A DNA stretch of 64,000 nt from Galeruca laticollis (GCA_963921935.1 OY998175.1:205856655-205920654); one strand, 5' to 3'. Counted from the first letter of the stretch, positions 42,290 through 53,869 are shown. Notes: generated from the letters alone by a model not told the origin. Made by a program: numbers and translations.

Positions 42290-43610
42290 CGTTGAGTTTC
42301 ATTTAAAACACTAATATGAATAGATTCCACGAAGTAAGGGTCGAGACAGTTAATTTCATTAATAGGAGTAGGTGTTCTCGGAGCTCAGATTGACAAGGTG
42401 GCAAAGCAGATGCATCAAAACTCTTCACGTTTTGTCGAAAGATTTTGTCATTGGTACTTTTGTAAGCTTTCAAGCTTCCAAAAAAATCGCTGATCGACAT
42501 TCATCAATTTGATTTATTTTTTTATAACCGTAAATACGGCATACAAATTCTTCCACTGTTTCGAATACTGCATTGTCAAAGTTACAGGCGTGATATATTA
42601 TTTTGCTATCTGCTTTTTCATGACTCCAACATGATTGACTTAGCTCAATACCTTTAACAACGTTATCATTAATTACTTGGTATCTATGACATTCTTTATA
42701 CTTAACATAAACTATTTCATTGCCTAAAAATGGAGCCATGTCTTTAAGTCCCCAACTATCTAAAATATACTCAACTAAGTCTTCTTTGAAAGTTATATTT
42801 TTTTTCGGCTGGAAAATCAGAAGGGCACATTGATGTTCCTCGAATTACAATTTTACGACCCCTGCTGGTGTCAAACACTATAATAACGAACTGTGAGTCA
42901 TTTCTCAAAAACATTTGCAATTATTTAACAGATATGTTTTCATATGTACCTGGTATTTCTTTCATTAAATGTATAAAGAAAAATCCATCGTAAATTTGTA
43001 AGTTTGCTTTTGGTGTTGAGTTGCTATCGATTTCATGTTCTAGTACTTTGAGTAAAGCACTTTTTCCAGTTTTGCAAATACTTCTATCGAGATGACATAA
43101 AGGAAATGGAATAGGCGTCAATGGATAAGTAAAAACTTTTCCAATATCTAATTGTTTATCTAGAGCAACAACTAGAAGTTGGCCAAATAAGTCTCCCTGC
43201 AAACGCACTTCAACTAATTTTCCAGAAACTTCAACTTTTTTCTTACTCTGTAACACTGTAAAATTATTAATTTAATTCATTTTCAAACTTCTATCAAATC
43301 TATCTTTATCTTCGGCACATTCGTTGATAAATGTATTCCTCAGTTCTTCTCATTTTTTTTTCAACACTGAGCAAAAAATCAACAATGTGATCGTCTGCTG
43401 CTTGGCCATTAGACATACTGAAGTGTAAATCTTCACCTAGAGTGCAATCAAAAGGATTTATACTTTCTTTAATGAGCTGTATCAATTCTTCAAGCTGCAC
43501 AGAACTCTTTTTTATCCCATTTTGATATAAATCGGCGGTCACATCTTGTTTCGTTCTTAAACCAGTTTCATCCATAACTTGACTAATTATTTTTGTCCGA
43601 ATACTGTGAT
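42290..43610 (-). pseudogene. Remnant of an uncharacterised repeated metazoan gene family
   Basis: I recognise the block order but no assigned function. From the right: MDETGLRTKQDVTADLYQNG and INPFDCTLGEDLHFSMSNGQ (43575 on), GKLVEVRLQGDLFGQLLVVA with KVFTYPLTPIPFPLCHLDRS (43250-43060), and LQIYDGFFFIHLMKEIPGTY (about 43000). Then come SWSHEKADSKIIYHAC-like text (as CWSHEKADSKIIYHAC, about 42640-42600), YGYKKINQIDEC and SALPPCQSELREH (about 42400). Such genes recur in large numbers in insect and cnidarian assemblies, suggesting a mobile origin. Several frame breaks and a gap between 42740 and 42900 show decay. Confidence 0.5.
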
Positions 43611-44471
43611 CCTTACACCAACGTTATCAATCTATAAATTTGTAAATAATTAGACGAAATAACATAATTTTATGTATGTTTAAGCCACGTCCAGCGAAAC
43701 TTTAGCCACATTGTATCGAAGGTAGAACACGTTTAGTTGACAATAATAATCGGAAAATACGTATAGATGGAAAAAGCATGTATGTAGATAATAATTTAAT
43801 CCCGGTATGCAATAATTCAGAGCGAATTATAGCGGATTGGCGCGGCGGCTGCTGCTTTCAGGATATTATGAATTCCATTGCGTCTGTCAAGGCTTTGCAG
43901 CATTATATGATCGGTAGACTAATATTTTTAGTTGTCTTATGAACTATGGTATATGAGAAAAAAAATTTTCAGCCTTGTAGAAATCAGTGAAATAAGTTTA
44001 TTTCCGAACACCTTGCGTGGGTGTTAGACCTATGATGACCTCCTCTCCGACGTGGTACATATTATTTATTCACAGGTTTCAAACATTGTTATCAATGTTT
44101 GCCCTCATATTGGCGCGGTAGACTGCCGTTCCTTTCACTTGCCATATCAAAACTACAAAATGAGACAAAATCAGCTTTGTAGGAATTAGTACAAAATTAC
44201 GGTCGCTGCCTCCCGGAATTCGTTATATTTGTATAACATGTTTTATGAACGAATTTATACTTATTTTGATTCAATTAGATTTCGCAATTGACGCCTTCTA
44301 TTTTTGTGATTGAAAATGTACCTAAATATTGAAAGTCTGATTTCAGAAACATTATTAGCTCTTTAAATTTTTAAATCAAGATATTTTTGTAGGGGAAGGC
44401 AATTGACATTTGATAATTTCAAATTTAGCGCTAAAAATGGTAGTTCTTCAATTGTCACCCGAAATTATATT

Positions 44472-44476
<5 letters not shown>
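43611..44476. other. No recognised feature
   Basis: Mixed composition with a GC-richer patch near 43830-43900. No motif-bearing frame. The last 100 bp before the (TA)n tract might belong to the ORF1 of the LINE resuming at 48133, but I cannot support it. Confidence 0.45.

Positions 44477-44528
<52 letters not shown>
44477..44528. repeat. (TA)n microsatellite at the 3' end of an RTE LINE
   Basis: Pure TA tract directly after the LINE 3' end sequence GGGTTTATGATT (minus strand), so it probably grew from the LINE's tail. Confidence 0.95.
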
Positions 44529-44530
<2 letters not shown>

Positions 44531-47500
44531 CATAAACCCGTTTGTACCTGCTGTGGGTGTCGGGTGTGTCGCTTATTCGTGGACAAACTTCCGCCATTAC
44601 TTTTTATTTCTAGCTTTTTTCGCCGCCTCTGTCCATGTAATTCCTTTTTCTTTTAAAATTTTGGCTACTGTTTTATCCCATGTTTTCTTTGGGCGACCTC
44701 TTTTTCTCTTGCTCACTTCTCTAGCTTGCCAAATCATTTTTGCTGGTCTACTGTTCTCCATTCTACAAAGGTGCCCAAACCATCTAAGCTGCTGTTTTTC
44801 GATTGTTTTTAGTATTGGTTCTATGTTTAGGTTTTCCCTTATTATTTCATTCCTCATTCGATCTTTTCTGGTGACACCTTTGACCCCGCGTAAATACTTC
44901 ATCTCTGTTGCTTGTATTCTGTTTCTGAGTGAGTTTGTGAGTACCCAGCTTTCGCTACCATGCACAAGGATTGGTCGAAAGACTGACTTGTACACGTTCA
45001 ATTTGGTGTTAGTTGTAATTTCTTTTCTTCCCAGGAAATTTCTTTTTAATGAGTAATATACTTTGACTGTTATTCTTTCGTTCACTGCTGCTTCCTGTTT
45101 TCCATTGTTTTGTATATCTACTCCCAGATATTTGTAACTCTTCACTTGTTTTATCGGCATCTCATCAATTTCGATATTAAGGTGTCCCACCACCATTATT
45201 TTTGTCTTTTCCATATTCATATTCATGTTTCGTAGTTTCAAGTTATGCTTCCATGTTATTAAATTATGTTTCAGCTCTTTTTCGTTTCTGGCGAACAATA
45301 TTAAATCGTCGGCAAAAACGCATTCAGACATTCCAACCACTTCCATATTTCTATAATCTATTTGAATTTGTTTAACTTTTGTTTTTACTTCCTTCAAAAT
45401 ATCATCCATTATGATTATGAATAATACCGGGCTCAGTACTCCTCCCTGTCTTAATCCTTCTTTTGTAATGAAATCATCGGACTGTTCATTATCTTTCCTT
45501 ACCCGGTTTCTGGTTGTTTCGTAAATCCATTTAATGTTATTCCTAAGTTTTGATCCAACTCCTCTTTGTTGTAGACTTTTCCATATTTGATTTCTGGGAA
45601 CGCTGTAAAAGGCTTTTCGAATATCTATAAAACCGAGGTACACTTTTTGATTTGCTCTCAGTTTTTTGTCTATTACTTGTTTCAATGTAAATACGTGGTC
45701 TTGACTACTTCTTCCTTTCCTATAGCGAGTCGAGTCTCTAAGATACTTTCGCAAACTTTCAATGCCGCGCTCAGCAATGTTATATCTCTATAATTGTTAC
45801 AATTAGTTTTGTCTCCTTTTTAGAAAATTGGCAATATGATACCTACTTCCCAATCTTTCGGAATTTTTTCTTCGTTCCATATTCTTTTAAACAATTTAGT
45901 TAGCATTTGTATCCCTCTTTCTCCTAGACTTTGTAACATTTCTGCGGTAATACTGTCGTAACCCGCTGCTTCACCTCTTTTTAACTTTTGTATTGCTTGT
46001 TTCACTTCTTCTATTTGTATCAGTGGTTCATTTTCCTCATTTTCCAGTTCCTGATGTCCTTCGTCTTGTAGTTCCATCTCTTTTTCTTTCTCTAAATTAA
46101 GTAATTCCTCAAAGTATTTTCTCCATCTTTCTATAATTTCCTTATCTTTTCGTATTATATTTCCATTTTCATTTTTTATCTGTTTTACATTGCTCGACTT
46201 TCCCTTTCTTAGTGGTTTTAGTACCTTGAAGAAGAGTTTCTGATTTCTTTTACTGTCTTCTTCCATCTTTTTGCCAAATTCTTCCCACGTCTATTTTTTA
46301 TCTGTGATTACCATGTCTTTAACTCTTTTTCTTTGAATTTTATAATTTTCATAGTTTTCAGTAGTTTTATTTCGGAGATATTGTTTCCATTTCTGCTTTT
46401 TTAGTTTGGTATGTTCTTGTATATCTTTACTCCACTATCTCGTTTGTTTTTTGTTGCTACCGGTTCTGTTGCTGTCTCTAATATTATAGATTTGAATGTG
46501 TCCCACATTTCTTCTATTGATATACTTTGTATTTTATCTTGACATATTTCCATTTTTTTTCAGTATATTCTGTAAATTTTTTGGATACCTCTATTTCTCT
46601 TAACTTATATGATTTTATTTGTTTTTTTAATTTTTGTCCATTTTTCCCATTATACGAACTTCCTTTCTGGTTCTCAGTTGCCATCTTCAATTTTGCTCTT
46701 AATAAGTAATGATCGCTGTATATTTCTGCACTTTGCATAACCTTGATATCTCCCATATATTTTTTGTTTCCTTTGATTATGAGAACATAATCAATGATGG
46801 ACTTTTCATTTCTGCTGCTAACCTCTCTCATGCATTTATGTGACTCTTTCTGTTGATAAAACGTATTAGTCACTATTATTTGGTTTAATATACAAAAATT
46901 TATTAACCTTACTCCATTGTTATTTGTCTCGTTCTCTTCATATATGCCAATTACGTCATCGCTTTGTTCTTCTTTCTTTCTAACTTCTTCTTTTAAATAG
47001 ACCTATTGGTCTGTTACTTGCTGAAGCCGTCTCTGGATGGTTTCTTGCGAGGTGGACTGCCAGCTTTCCTGCCACCTTTTTGGGGGTCTTCCTGGTGGGC
47101 GATTTCCGTGTGGCTTGTTTTCCATCATTATTCTCGGTAATCTGTTTTCGTCCATTCTTCGTACGTGCGCGTACCATTCTCTTCGTCTCTGTCTGCCCCA
47201 TCTGACTATGTCTACTATGCTGCATTGAGCTCGTATGTCAGTGTTTCTTATCCTGTCCCGTCTGGTCATCCCTAGGATAGTTCGTAGGATTTTCATTTCG
47301 GCCGAGCGCAGCATACTTTTTGTTTTATTTGTGTCTTCGCGTACTTCTATTCCGTAAGTCATAATAGGTCTGATGCAAGTCTTATAGATCTTCATCTTGC
47401 TATCTGTTCCCATGTGCTGGTTTGACCATATCACATCTCTAAGACATCCTGACAGAGCTGCTGCTTTAGTTATGAGACTTCTTACTTCTTTCGCCGGATC

Positions 47501-48132
47501 GTGGTAGCTGCAGATGTCCATGCCTAGATATTTAAAGACATTGAGTTGCTCGGTTGGCTTATCCTCTACAATCGCTTTACACCTGACAGATTCTCTGGAG
47601 AATGTCATAGCTTTGGTTTTTGATGTTGAAATTGCCATGTTGAGTTGTTGGCTGACTTGATAGAATTTAAACAGCTGTCTCTGAAGATCGTTCTCCGTTA
47701 CTGCTATAATAGCTGCGTCGTCTGCATAGCAGATCATAGATATTTTTGAGTGGCCCATTCTGTACCCCAAATCTAAGGATGTGACTTGTTGTATTATTTT
47801 TTTCTAACTCTTCCATTGAAATCTCCCATTATTATTAGTCTGTCTTTAGCATCCTCTATTGTTTCATCTAATGTTTCCTAGAATTCCTCTTTTTCGCTCA
47901 CTCGTGCATCTTTATTTGGTCCGTACACTATAATTATCGTTTTGCTTTCTCTTAAATTCAATTCAATTTTGAGTATTCTCTCTGTAATTCCTGTCCAGTT
48001 TTTGATATATTTCTTATGTTCTTTCTTTATTATACATCCGATTCCTTCTTTTGCTCTACTTTTTGCGTCTACCCCATTATATATTAATAAATGTCCCTTT
48101 TCTAATTCTGAAAACCATATCTGGTACAATTC
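44529..48132 (-). pseudogene. RTE-type LINE (copy 2): endonuclease and reverse transcriptase
   Basis: From the right, the endonuclease gives GIGCIIKKEHKKYIKNW, TIIIVYGPNKDARVSEK and LIIMGDFNGRV (47830). It is then interrupted by another LINE fragment (46986-47796) and resumes with EEQSDDVIGIYEENE, NTFYQQKESHKCMREVS and YSDHYLLRAKL (catalytic Asp-His). The RT has AAGYDSITAEMLQSLGE (46000), TRYRKGRSSQDHVFTLKQ, LGFIDIRKAFYSVPRNQIW and CVFADDLILFARNEKEL (FADD instead of YADD). The C terminus is RWFGHLCRMENSRPAK with SKRKRGRPKKTWDKTV, stop near 44597. The 385-codon frame 45754-44597 is intact. Stops elsewhere inactivate it. The motif set is RTE, a different subfamily from 14400-17415. Confidence 0.85.
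46986..47796 (-). pseudogene. RTE-like LINE fragment (family B, copy 2), inserted in the RTE endonuclease
   Basis: A 5'-truncated copy. Its frame (47770-47003) runs SKISMICYADDAAIIAVTEN, VFKYLGMDICSYHDPAKEV, SGCLRDVIWSNQHMGTDSK and KIYKTCIRPIMTYGIEVRED, then MLRSAEMKILRTILGMTR and GNRPPGRPPKRWQESWQS. It is open over 255 codons. TTTCTTTCTAACT (46973-46985) and TTTTTTTCTAACT (47797-47809) flank it as a 13 bp target duplication. The 3' end carries AAGAAG. Same family as 22429-23790. Confidence 0.85.
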
Positions 48133-50657
48133 CGTGCAAGTAACAAGTATAAAAACTGCTTTATCAGCAATAATAAACTAATTTTAGATGGTAACAGCTA
48201 TACCCTGTACGAACTACTAAATTTATCGCTTGAAGAGTTGCAACCTAAAAATGATCTAGCAACCTCCCATCAACCTCCACGACTTGGAATTAGTGATCAT
48301 AATTCAGCAAATCCAGATGAAGCCACTTCAACTGCTGTAAACGAAAATAAAATTACTAAAAGTGGTCCGAAAACACGTTCGCGTTCTCAGTCCAAAAAAG
48401 AACTCAGCATAATAATTACCTTTTTCCCATTGTATTACTTTCTGCGTCGTTTCATGGTCTTGTGTTTTAATGACTAGTACCTAATTGTTTCATATTTTTT
48501 ATTTACATATTAAGCTATTTTATTTTACTTTTTCCTTAGAAATTATTACCAATGTATAATTATTTGACAATGTATTTTAGTACTGTTCAATTGTTTATTA
48601 TTAATTGTTCTAAGTGGATCTAAATGGATCCTTATATTCAGCATTTTCGAATAAATTCGATTCCAACTTATACTATAAATACTGCTGATGAATGTTCACA
48701 AATACTAAATATTAATAATGAAAGTAGCACTTTTCAAATCCTGCATATGAATATACGTAGTATCAATAAAAATTTTGCTGAATTTTTGGTTGGTTTGATT
48801 ATCTAGTTCTAAGTGAGACTTGGAAAATAATAGAACCGAGCATTTTTGACATAAATGAGTATGAATTGATCTATAATGAAAGTCATTTTAACCAAAATGA
48901 TGGAGTAATTGTTTATGTTAATTCTTCTCTTAATTTCACGTTCGATATATTACCATTGCACAATAATATCAATGCATTAAATATTAATATTACATCAAAT
49001 ATCAATGGTTCCGTTGTTGTTATGGCATTTTATAAGTCACCAACTATGAACATAAATGAATTCAATGCGAGCCTGAATGCATTCCTAGAGCGGCACGAAA
49101 ATAATGAAAACGAGATAAAACTTTTTTTGGGTGACTTAAATATTAATTTACTAGAGCCACATGATAGACATACAGCCGAGTACCTAAATATTCTGAATGA
49201 ATTTGTGTATAAATCTACCATCAATGACTCAACACGGGTCCAAGGTAATAGTGAACGCTGTTTAGATCACATATTCCTAAAGACGAATGTGAACAATTAC
49301 GATAACATCTTGCACTTGGTGTTAAAAACAACTATAACTGACCATTTTGCAACCATCTTGCAAATTGGTTATGAAAATAATGCTGTACATGAAATAGGTA
49401 ACAGTGGATATATCAATTTCATCAATGAAAATAAATTAATAAATTCATTACAGCACCTTTGTAGGGATTCAGGGTACGCTACTGATAATCCAAATAATGC
49501 AACAAACGAATTTATAACTATTGCTACAAACGTGTTAATCCAATGCACTGAACGAAGACAACTGTTCAGAAAACGCGATAAATTAGCTTCCTGGTTAACT
49601 ACGGCCCTGCTTAATTCGATAAATAAAAAGAATATGATGTATAAGGAATGTCAAATAAATATAAATAACATTACTATGAAAAATGACTACAAGTTATTTA
49701 GAAATAAGCTGAATACACTAATTGTTAAAGCAAAATCAAAATATTATCAACAACTAATTAATAAAAATTAGAGCACCACAAAAAACTTATGGAACGTAGT
49801 TCAACAATTAACAAATTTGAAAAATAAAAAAGCCCATCAACAGCATTACTGGCGTAGATTCTGACGAGTTGCTTGTGAATGACATTGATGTAGCTAACGA
49901 GTTCAACAACCACTGCACTTCCGTAGGCAAAAAATTAGCTAACAAAGTTCCAAAAGATAAAAATTATAAAATTAAACGGTCATCTACTTTGAATTCGTTC
50001 GTGCTTGCGCCAACTGATGAAAACGAAGTTCTAGAAGTAATATTAAATTTAAAAAATGGGAAATCAGTTGGTTGTGATAACATAAAAGCTGAAACGATTA
50101 AATTGATTCGATATCATATAGTAAAACCTTTAACTTATCTCTTTAACAATTCAATTCATAGTGGTGTGTTTCTCCTGGCCTTTAAGAATACTGTTGTGAC
50201 CCCAATATATAAAAAACGAAGTAAATCAGACGTCAATAACTACCGACCAATATCACGTATAACATATTTTGCTAAAATATTCGAGAAATTGATTAATTCA
50301 AGACTTCTTAGTTATCTAAATAAATACAAACTTCTATGAAATCAACAATTTGGTTTCAGGCAAGGTAAATCTACTCAGGACGCTGTAATAGAATAAACAT
50401 CTAAAATAACCGAGTCACTTTGTCAAGATAAACCGTATTTGTGTATATTTATAGACATAACAGAAGCCTTTGATACAGTGAGCCACCCTTTATTATTACA
50501 ATCGTGGGAGGATATAGAGATCCGAAACGATTCCCTAAAATTTTTTGAAAATTATCTAACTAATACACATCAATTTGTAAGGGTGAATGATGTGAAGAGC
50601 TGTGACAAACCGATTGACTTTGATGTACCTCAAGGTACCGTTCTAGGCCCAAGGTTG

Positions 50658-50661
<4 letters not shown>
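48133..50661 (+). pseudogene. CR1/Jockey-like LINE, ORF1 end, endonuclease and RT fingers/palm
   Basis: ORF1 end: NNKLILDGNSYTLYELLNLS (48170 on). ORF2 starts near 48624. Its endonuclease shows FQILHMNIRSINKNFAEFL (catalytic Asn), HFNQNDGVIVYVNSSLNF, IKLFLGDLNINLLEPHDR, ERCLDHIFLKTNVN and TITDHFATILQI (Asp-His). The linker is LNSINKKNMMYKEC. RT follows with LNLKNGKSVGCDNIKAETIK, VNNYRPISRITYFAKIFEKL, LCIFIDITEAFDTVSHPLLL and FDVPQGTVLGPRLFNIY. It is then cut by (TA)n and inserted modules, continuing at 52674. Frame breaks occur near 48805, 49771 and 50339. The left end is replaced by the RTE copy. Confidence 0.8.
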
Positions 50662-50729
<68 letters not shown>

Positions 50730-50735
50730 ATATAT
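50662..50735. repeat. (TA)n microsatellite, left edge of the insertion in the LINE RT
   Basis: TA tract starting within the LINE codons for FNIYI. Marks the left side of the modular insertion. Confidence 0.95.
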
Positions 50736-50736
50736 A

Positions 50737-51003
50737 TTGTAACTAACTATTTTACATAAAGTTAAAGAATTTATAGAATTTGTTAAATCAACGTCAGCGT
50801 TTATTTTCATGGAGAATTCGATGTAGCGTCGCTCCCATGAAAGTGCAGAAATCATTATTTTTCTGTAACATAATATTTGTGTTACTTAATGTGTTTATTT
50901 TATAAAAACGCAACGTAGCATCGTTCTCATGAAAATACGGAAATCGTAATCTGATGTTTGACATTGCGTAACATTACTTAAATATAAGCGTTTTTTCGTA
51001 TAT

Positions 51004-51006
<3 letters not shown>
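50737..51006. repeat. Module A (270 bp) with internal 95 bp direct repeat; inverted copy at 56464-56736
   Basis: Contains two related stretches, GATGTAGCGTCGCTCCCATG (near 50820) and ACGTAGCATCGTTCTCATGA (near 50913), each followed by GAAATC and ending GTTACTTAA/ATTACTTAAA. It is about 98% identical to the reverse complement of 56464-56736. Non-coding, bounded by TA tracts on both sides here. Confidence 0.85.

Positions 51007-51084
<78 letters not shown>
51007..51084. repeat. (TA)n microsatellite
   Basis: Separates module A from the palindrome. Confidence 0.95.
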
Positions 51085-51086
<2 letters not shown>

Positions 51087-51553
51087 CAACAAAGAGAATC
51101 ATGGGTAATTCACGCAAAGTGAAGGGCTACTGAAATAGAGTGGTAACCGTGGACATGCATGTTTCTGGCTCATTTTGCCTCATCAGCACGGCATAACCAA
51201 ATAATGATGTGAAATTTGGGAGCAAAGATGTTAATCGAAACATGGGAAAACACAAAATAACGGATTTCAGCAGGGAAACCAAACGCTCATTTGTGTCTTC
51301 AATTGGAAGATCCCGAGTTTTCAGGACATCAACCAACATCGACACAAATGAGCGTTTGGTTTCCCTGCTGAAATCCGTTATTTTGTGTTTTCCCATGTTT
51401 CGATTAACATCTTTGCTCCCAAATTTCACATCATTATTTGGTTATGCCGTGCTGATGAGGCAAAATGAGCCAGAAACATGCATGTCCACGGTTACCACTC
51501 TATTTCAGTAGCCCTTCACTTTGCGTGAATTGCCCATGATTCTCTTTGTTGTT
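51085..51553. mobile_element. Foldback element: near-perfect palindrome, 213 bp arms, 43 bp loop
   Basis: 51085-51297 and 51341-51553 are reverse complements with at least one mismatch seen (GGGTAATTCACG versus CGTGAATTGCCC). The 43 bp loop (51298-51340) carries TTCAATTGGAAGATCCCGAG. Apparent 100-residue frames on both strands spell the same protein simply because of the palindrome. An older relative with the same loop is at 24103-24484. It sits between TA tracts within a block whose other copy (55439-56736) lacks it, so it is a separate later insertion into (TA)n. Confidence 0.9.
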
Positions 51554-51587
51554 GTTGTTAACATATCACGCGATATTCCTGCATCTT

Positions 51588-51590
<3 letters not shown>

Positions 51591-51642
<52 letters not shown>
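51591..51642. repeat. (TA)n microsatellite
   Basis: Separates the palindrome from the Penelope-like tail. 51554-51590 is a short unique bridge. Confidence 0.95.
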
Positions 51643-51646
<4 letters not shown>

Positions 51647-52626
51647 CAAAGAAATTATTGCCATCAAGAATGAACCCGAAGCACTAAATGACAAGAAAGT
51701 CGTAGAGAATTTGAGTAAAATTTACCATAACCTTTTACATGCAGCCTCATAATTTGTGCATAATAAGCCAACAAAAAAAAGTTAATATGCCTCTGTTTAT
51801 ATTATCGGACACCCTGTATATCGACAATACTCAAACAATGCCAAGACACAGTGTATAAAATTAAATCAAACTCTAATTAGCTGTTATCAGAGAAAACAAT
51901 AAAAAATCAAAAAAAGTCAAATACTTGAACCACTCATTGATGATCGATCAAAGAAGACGGTTGTCAAGGTACGAACTCTTTTATATTCATATGTACCCTT
52001 ACTTTTGTGTGCTATTTTCAATGTAAATTGTTTGTCAGTGCTATCCAATGTAAATTTTTATTGCTGAATGAAATTGAAATCTTTTGATAAAGCCTAATAA
52101 TTAAGGCGAAACGTCAAGAATGACAGAAAATTAGTAGTATATTGATGAACCTATCCCAAGACAATTACATAAATGAATATATATTGAACTATTTTGATAG
52201 ACCTTAAAAGATATAATCCCAAAAATTTTAAGAAAGTTAGATAACTTTCAATTGAATTGTATATTCTGAATTAATTTAGAAACACTCTACCCTGTATGAA
52301 AAGTTGAGTTTGGAAAAGGTTTTGAATATTTAGATAATTTCAAAAGACGAATAGAATTTGCACTAAGGAAAATAAAGATAAAGCTCCAATAAATTTAAAT
52401 AAATGAGTATTATCGTAGCGACAAAGAACGATATGCATAGAATCCTATCCTGTATCAAGATACAACATATCTATTGGGGAAAGAAACACTCAGTAGACGA
52501 AGAACAACGATATACTAGCTGTTACAATTTATTATTATGATGTATATTGTAAACATAATTTCAAAAATTTCATTTCAATGACAATACACACCAACAGTGT
52601 ATGAATCTGTTCAAATATAAAGTGTA

Positions 52627-52628
<2 letters not shown>
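51643..52628 (+). mobile_element. Penelope-like element tail, copy 1
   Basis: Begins with a frame encoding KEIIAIKNEPEALNDKKVVE, like the segment after the GIY-YIG domain in Penelope-like elements, and stops at about 51750. The rest is non-coding and includes a hammerhead-like motif (52079-52120). It is more than 99% identical to the reverse complement of 55439-56426. The left end is truncated at a (TA)n tract and the right end abuts another, giving a 5'-truncated insert. The Penelope assignment rests on the short coding end and the hammerhead-like motif. Confidence 0.6.
52079..52120 (+). ncRNA. Hammerhead-ribozyme-like motif in the Penelope-like tail
   Basis: The core reads TTGATAA, then GCC...GGC (stem II), then GAAAC and GTC, with TCTT/AAGA available for stem I. 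In the consensus (CUGAUGA...GAAA...GUC) positions 3 and 8 are C and G. Here they are T and A, which would still pair. One extra A precedes stem II, and stem III would be only two pairs with no loop, as reported for Penelope-like ribozymes that may act as dimers. Activity is not shown. Confidence 0.4.

Positions 52629-52673
<45 letters not shown>
52628..52673. repeat. (TA)n microsatellite, right edge of the insertion in the LINE RT
   Basis: Follows GTGTATGA at the end of the Penelope-like tail. LINE sequence resumes directly after it. Confidence 0.95.
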
Positions 52674-52677
<4 letters not shown>

Positions 52678-53812
52678 CGATTCATTTTCGTTCGGAAAAA
52701 ACGATAATATTATTTATTGGTTTCGCAGATGATACTGCTATATTCCATAGAGCAGATAACTGGGAAGATTTAAAAAGGATGGCCGAAACCGATTTTTCTA
52801 AAATAAAAAAATGGTTAGATTTCAAATGATTAACAGTTAATACAGTGAAAACCAATTACCTGCCTCTCAGTTGCAATAAATTCGGAATGCCTCTATTTAC
52901 TGAGTTAATAATAAATACTAAATCGGATACATACCGAATATTGCCTGAAAAGAATATCCGGAATTATATTAGACCCGCATTTGAAATGGGATGCGCATAT
53001 AACATATGTGGTTAACAAATTGCGTACTATACTATGGAAATTTAGAAAACTCAAGGACATTTTATCATCAAACTACTTACGAACTCTTTACTATTTGTTG
53101 GTAGAAAGTCACTTACGTTTTGGAATTACTGTGTGGGGCTCTGATTTAAAGACACATTTGCACATACTCGAGGTAACACAACGAAAATTTATAAAATTAT
53201 TATTTCCAAAAAGCGCGAGATATCCCAGTAACCAATTTTATACAGACGCAAAAATGCTGGATCTCGGACAACTGTATTTCTTATCCGTATGTATTAGATA
53301 CCACACACATGAACACAGTAGTAAGTTACCTACGCATTCGTACGATACCAGACAAGGTCAGTATTTTGTGGTTCCCTTCATGACAAAAACAGTTTCTCAT
53401 AGGTCTTACTCTTATTTGGCCCCTAAGTTATACAATACAATTCCAAAAGACTTGAAAAAAATATTGAATATTCATAGGTTTAAAAACATCTTAAGCAGTA
53501 TATTATTGGAAATAATCGTGTTAATATAAGAAGTTTTTTTGAAACTTAGTTTTATTTGGACATGCTTTAAAAAAAGTTGATTCGTTTAGCTGTTTTAGAA
53601 TTTGCACCGACCCAGTTTTCAATATTAATTTTTTTAGATATTAGTGTATGTATAGGTATTTTATTTTATTTTAGTTTATTATATATTCTCTTAATATGTT
53701 TTGTATACCGTAACAAGTGTTAGTACACTTTTCGGTTCTCCGCTCCATTCAACAAATTGAAAAATTTAATATGTATCCATATTTACCTGTGAATAAAGCT
53801 TATTATTATTAT

Positions 53813-53813
<1 letters not shown>
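52674..53813 (+). pseudogene. CR1/Jockey-like LINE, RT end and 3' UTR
   Basis: Continues the LINE from 50661: IGFADDTAIFHRADNWEDLK (catalytic FADD, near 52730) and FSKIKKWLDFK. A broken stretch follows, then the frame 52981-53529 with MKWDAHITYVVNKLRTILWK, LRTLYYLLVESHLRFGITVW and LEVTQRKFIKLLF. The end PKLYNTIPKDLKKI is the usual CR1/Jockey-type C terminus without RNase H. The 3' end is AATAAAGCTTATTATTATTA at about 53790-53813, an (ATT)n tail that passes into TA repeats. Confidence 0.8.

Positions 53814-53869
<56 letters not shown>
53814..53869. repeat. (TA)n microsatellite at the LINE 3' end
   Basis: Follows the (ATT)n tail of the LINE directly. Confidence 0.95.

Noticed and set aside
44403..45056. 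217-codon plus-strand frame
   Set aside because: It is the antisense of the RTE reverse transcriptase plus the TA tract, whose minus-strand frame carries all the RT motifs.
51127..51511. Two 100-residue frames on opposite strands encoding the same protein
   Set aside because: The identity is a direct result of the palindrome, and no codon-like conservation is seen with the older copy at 24.1 kb.
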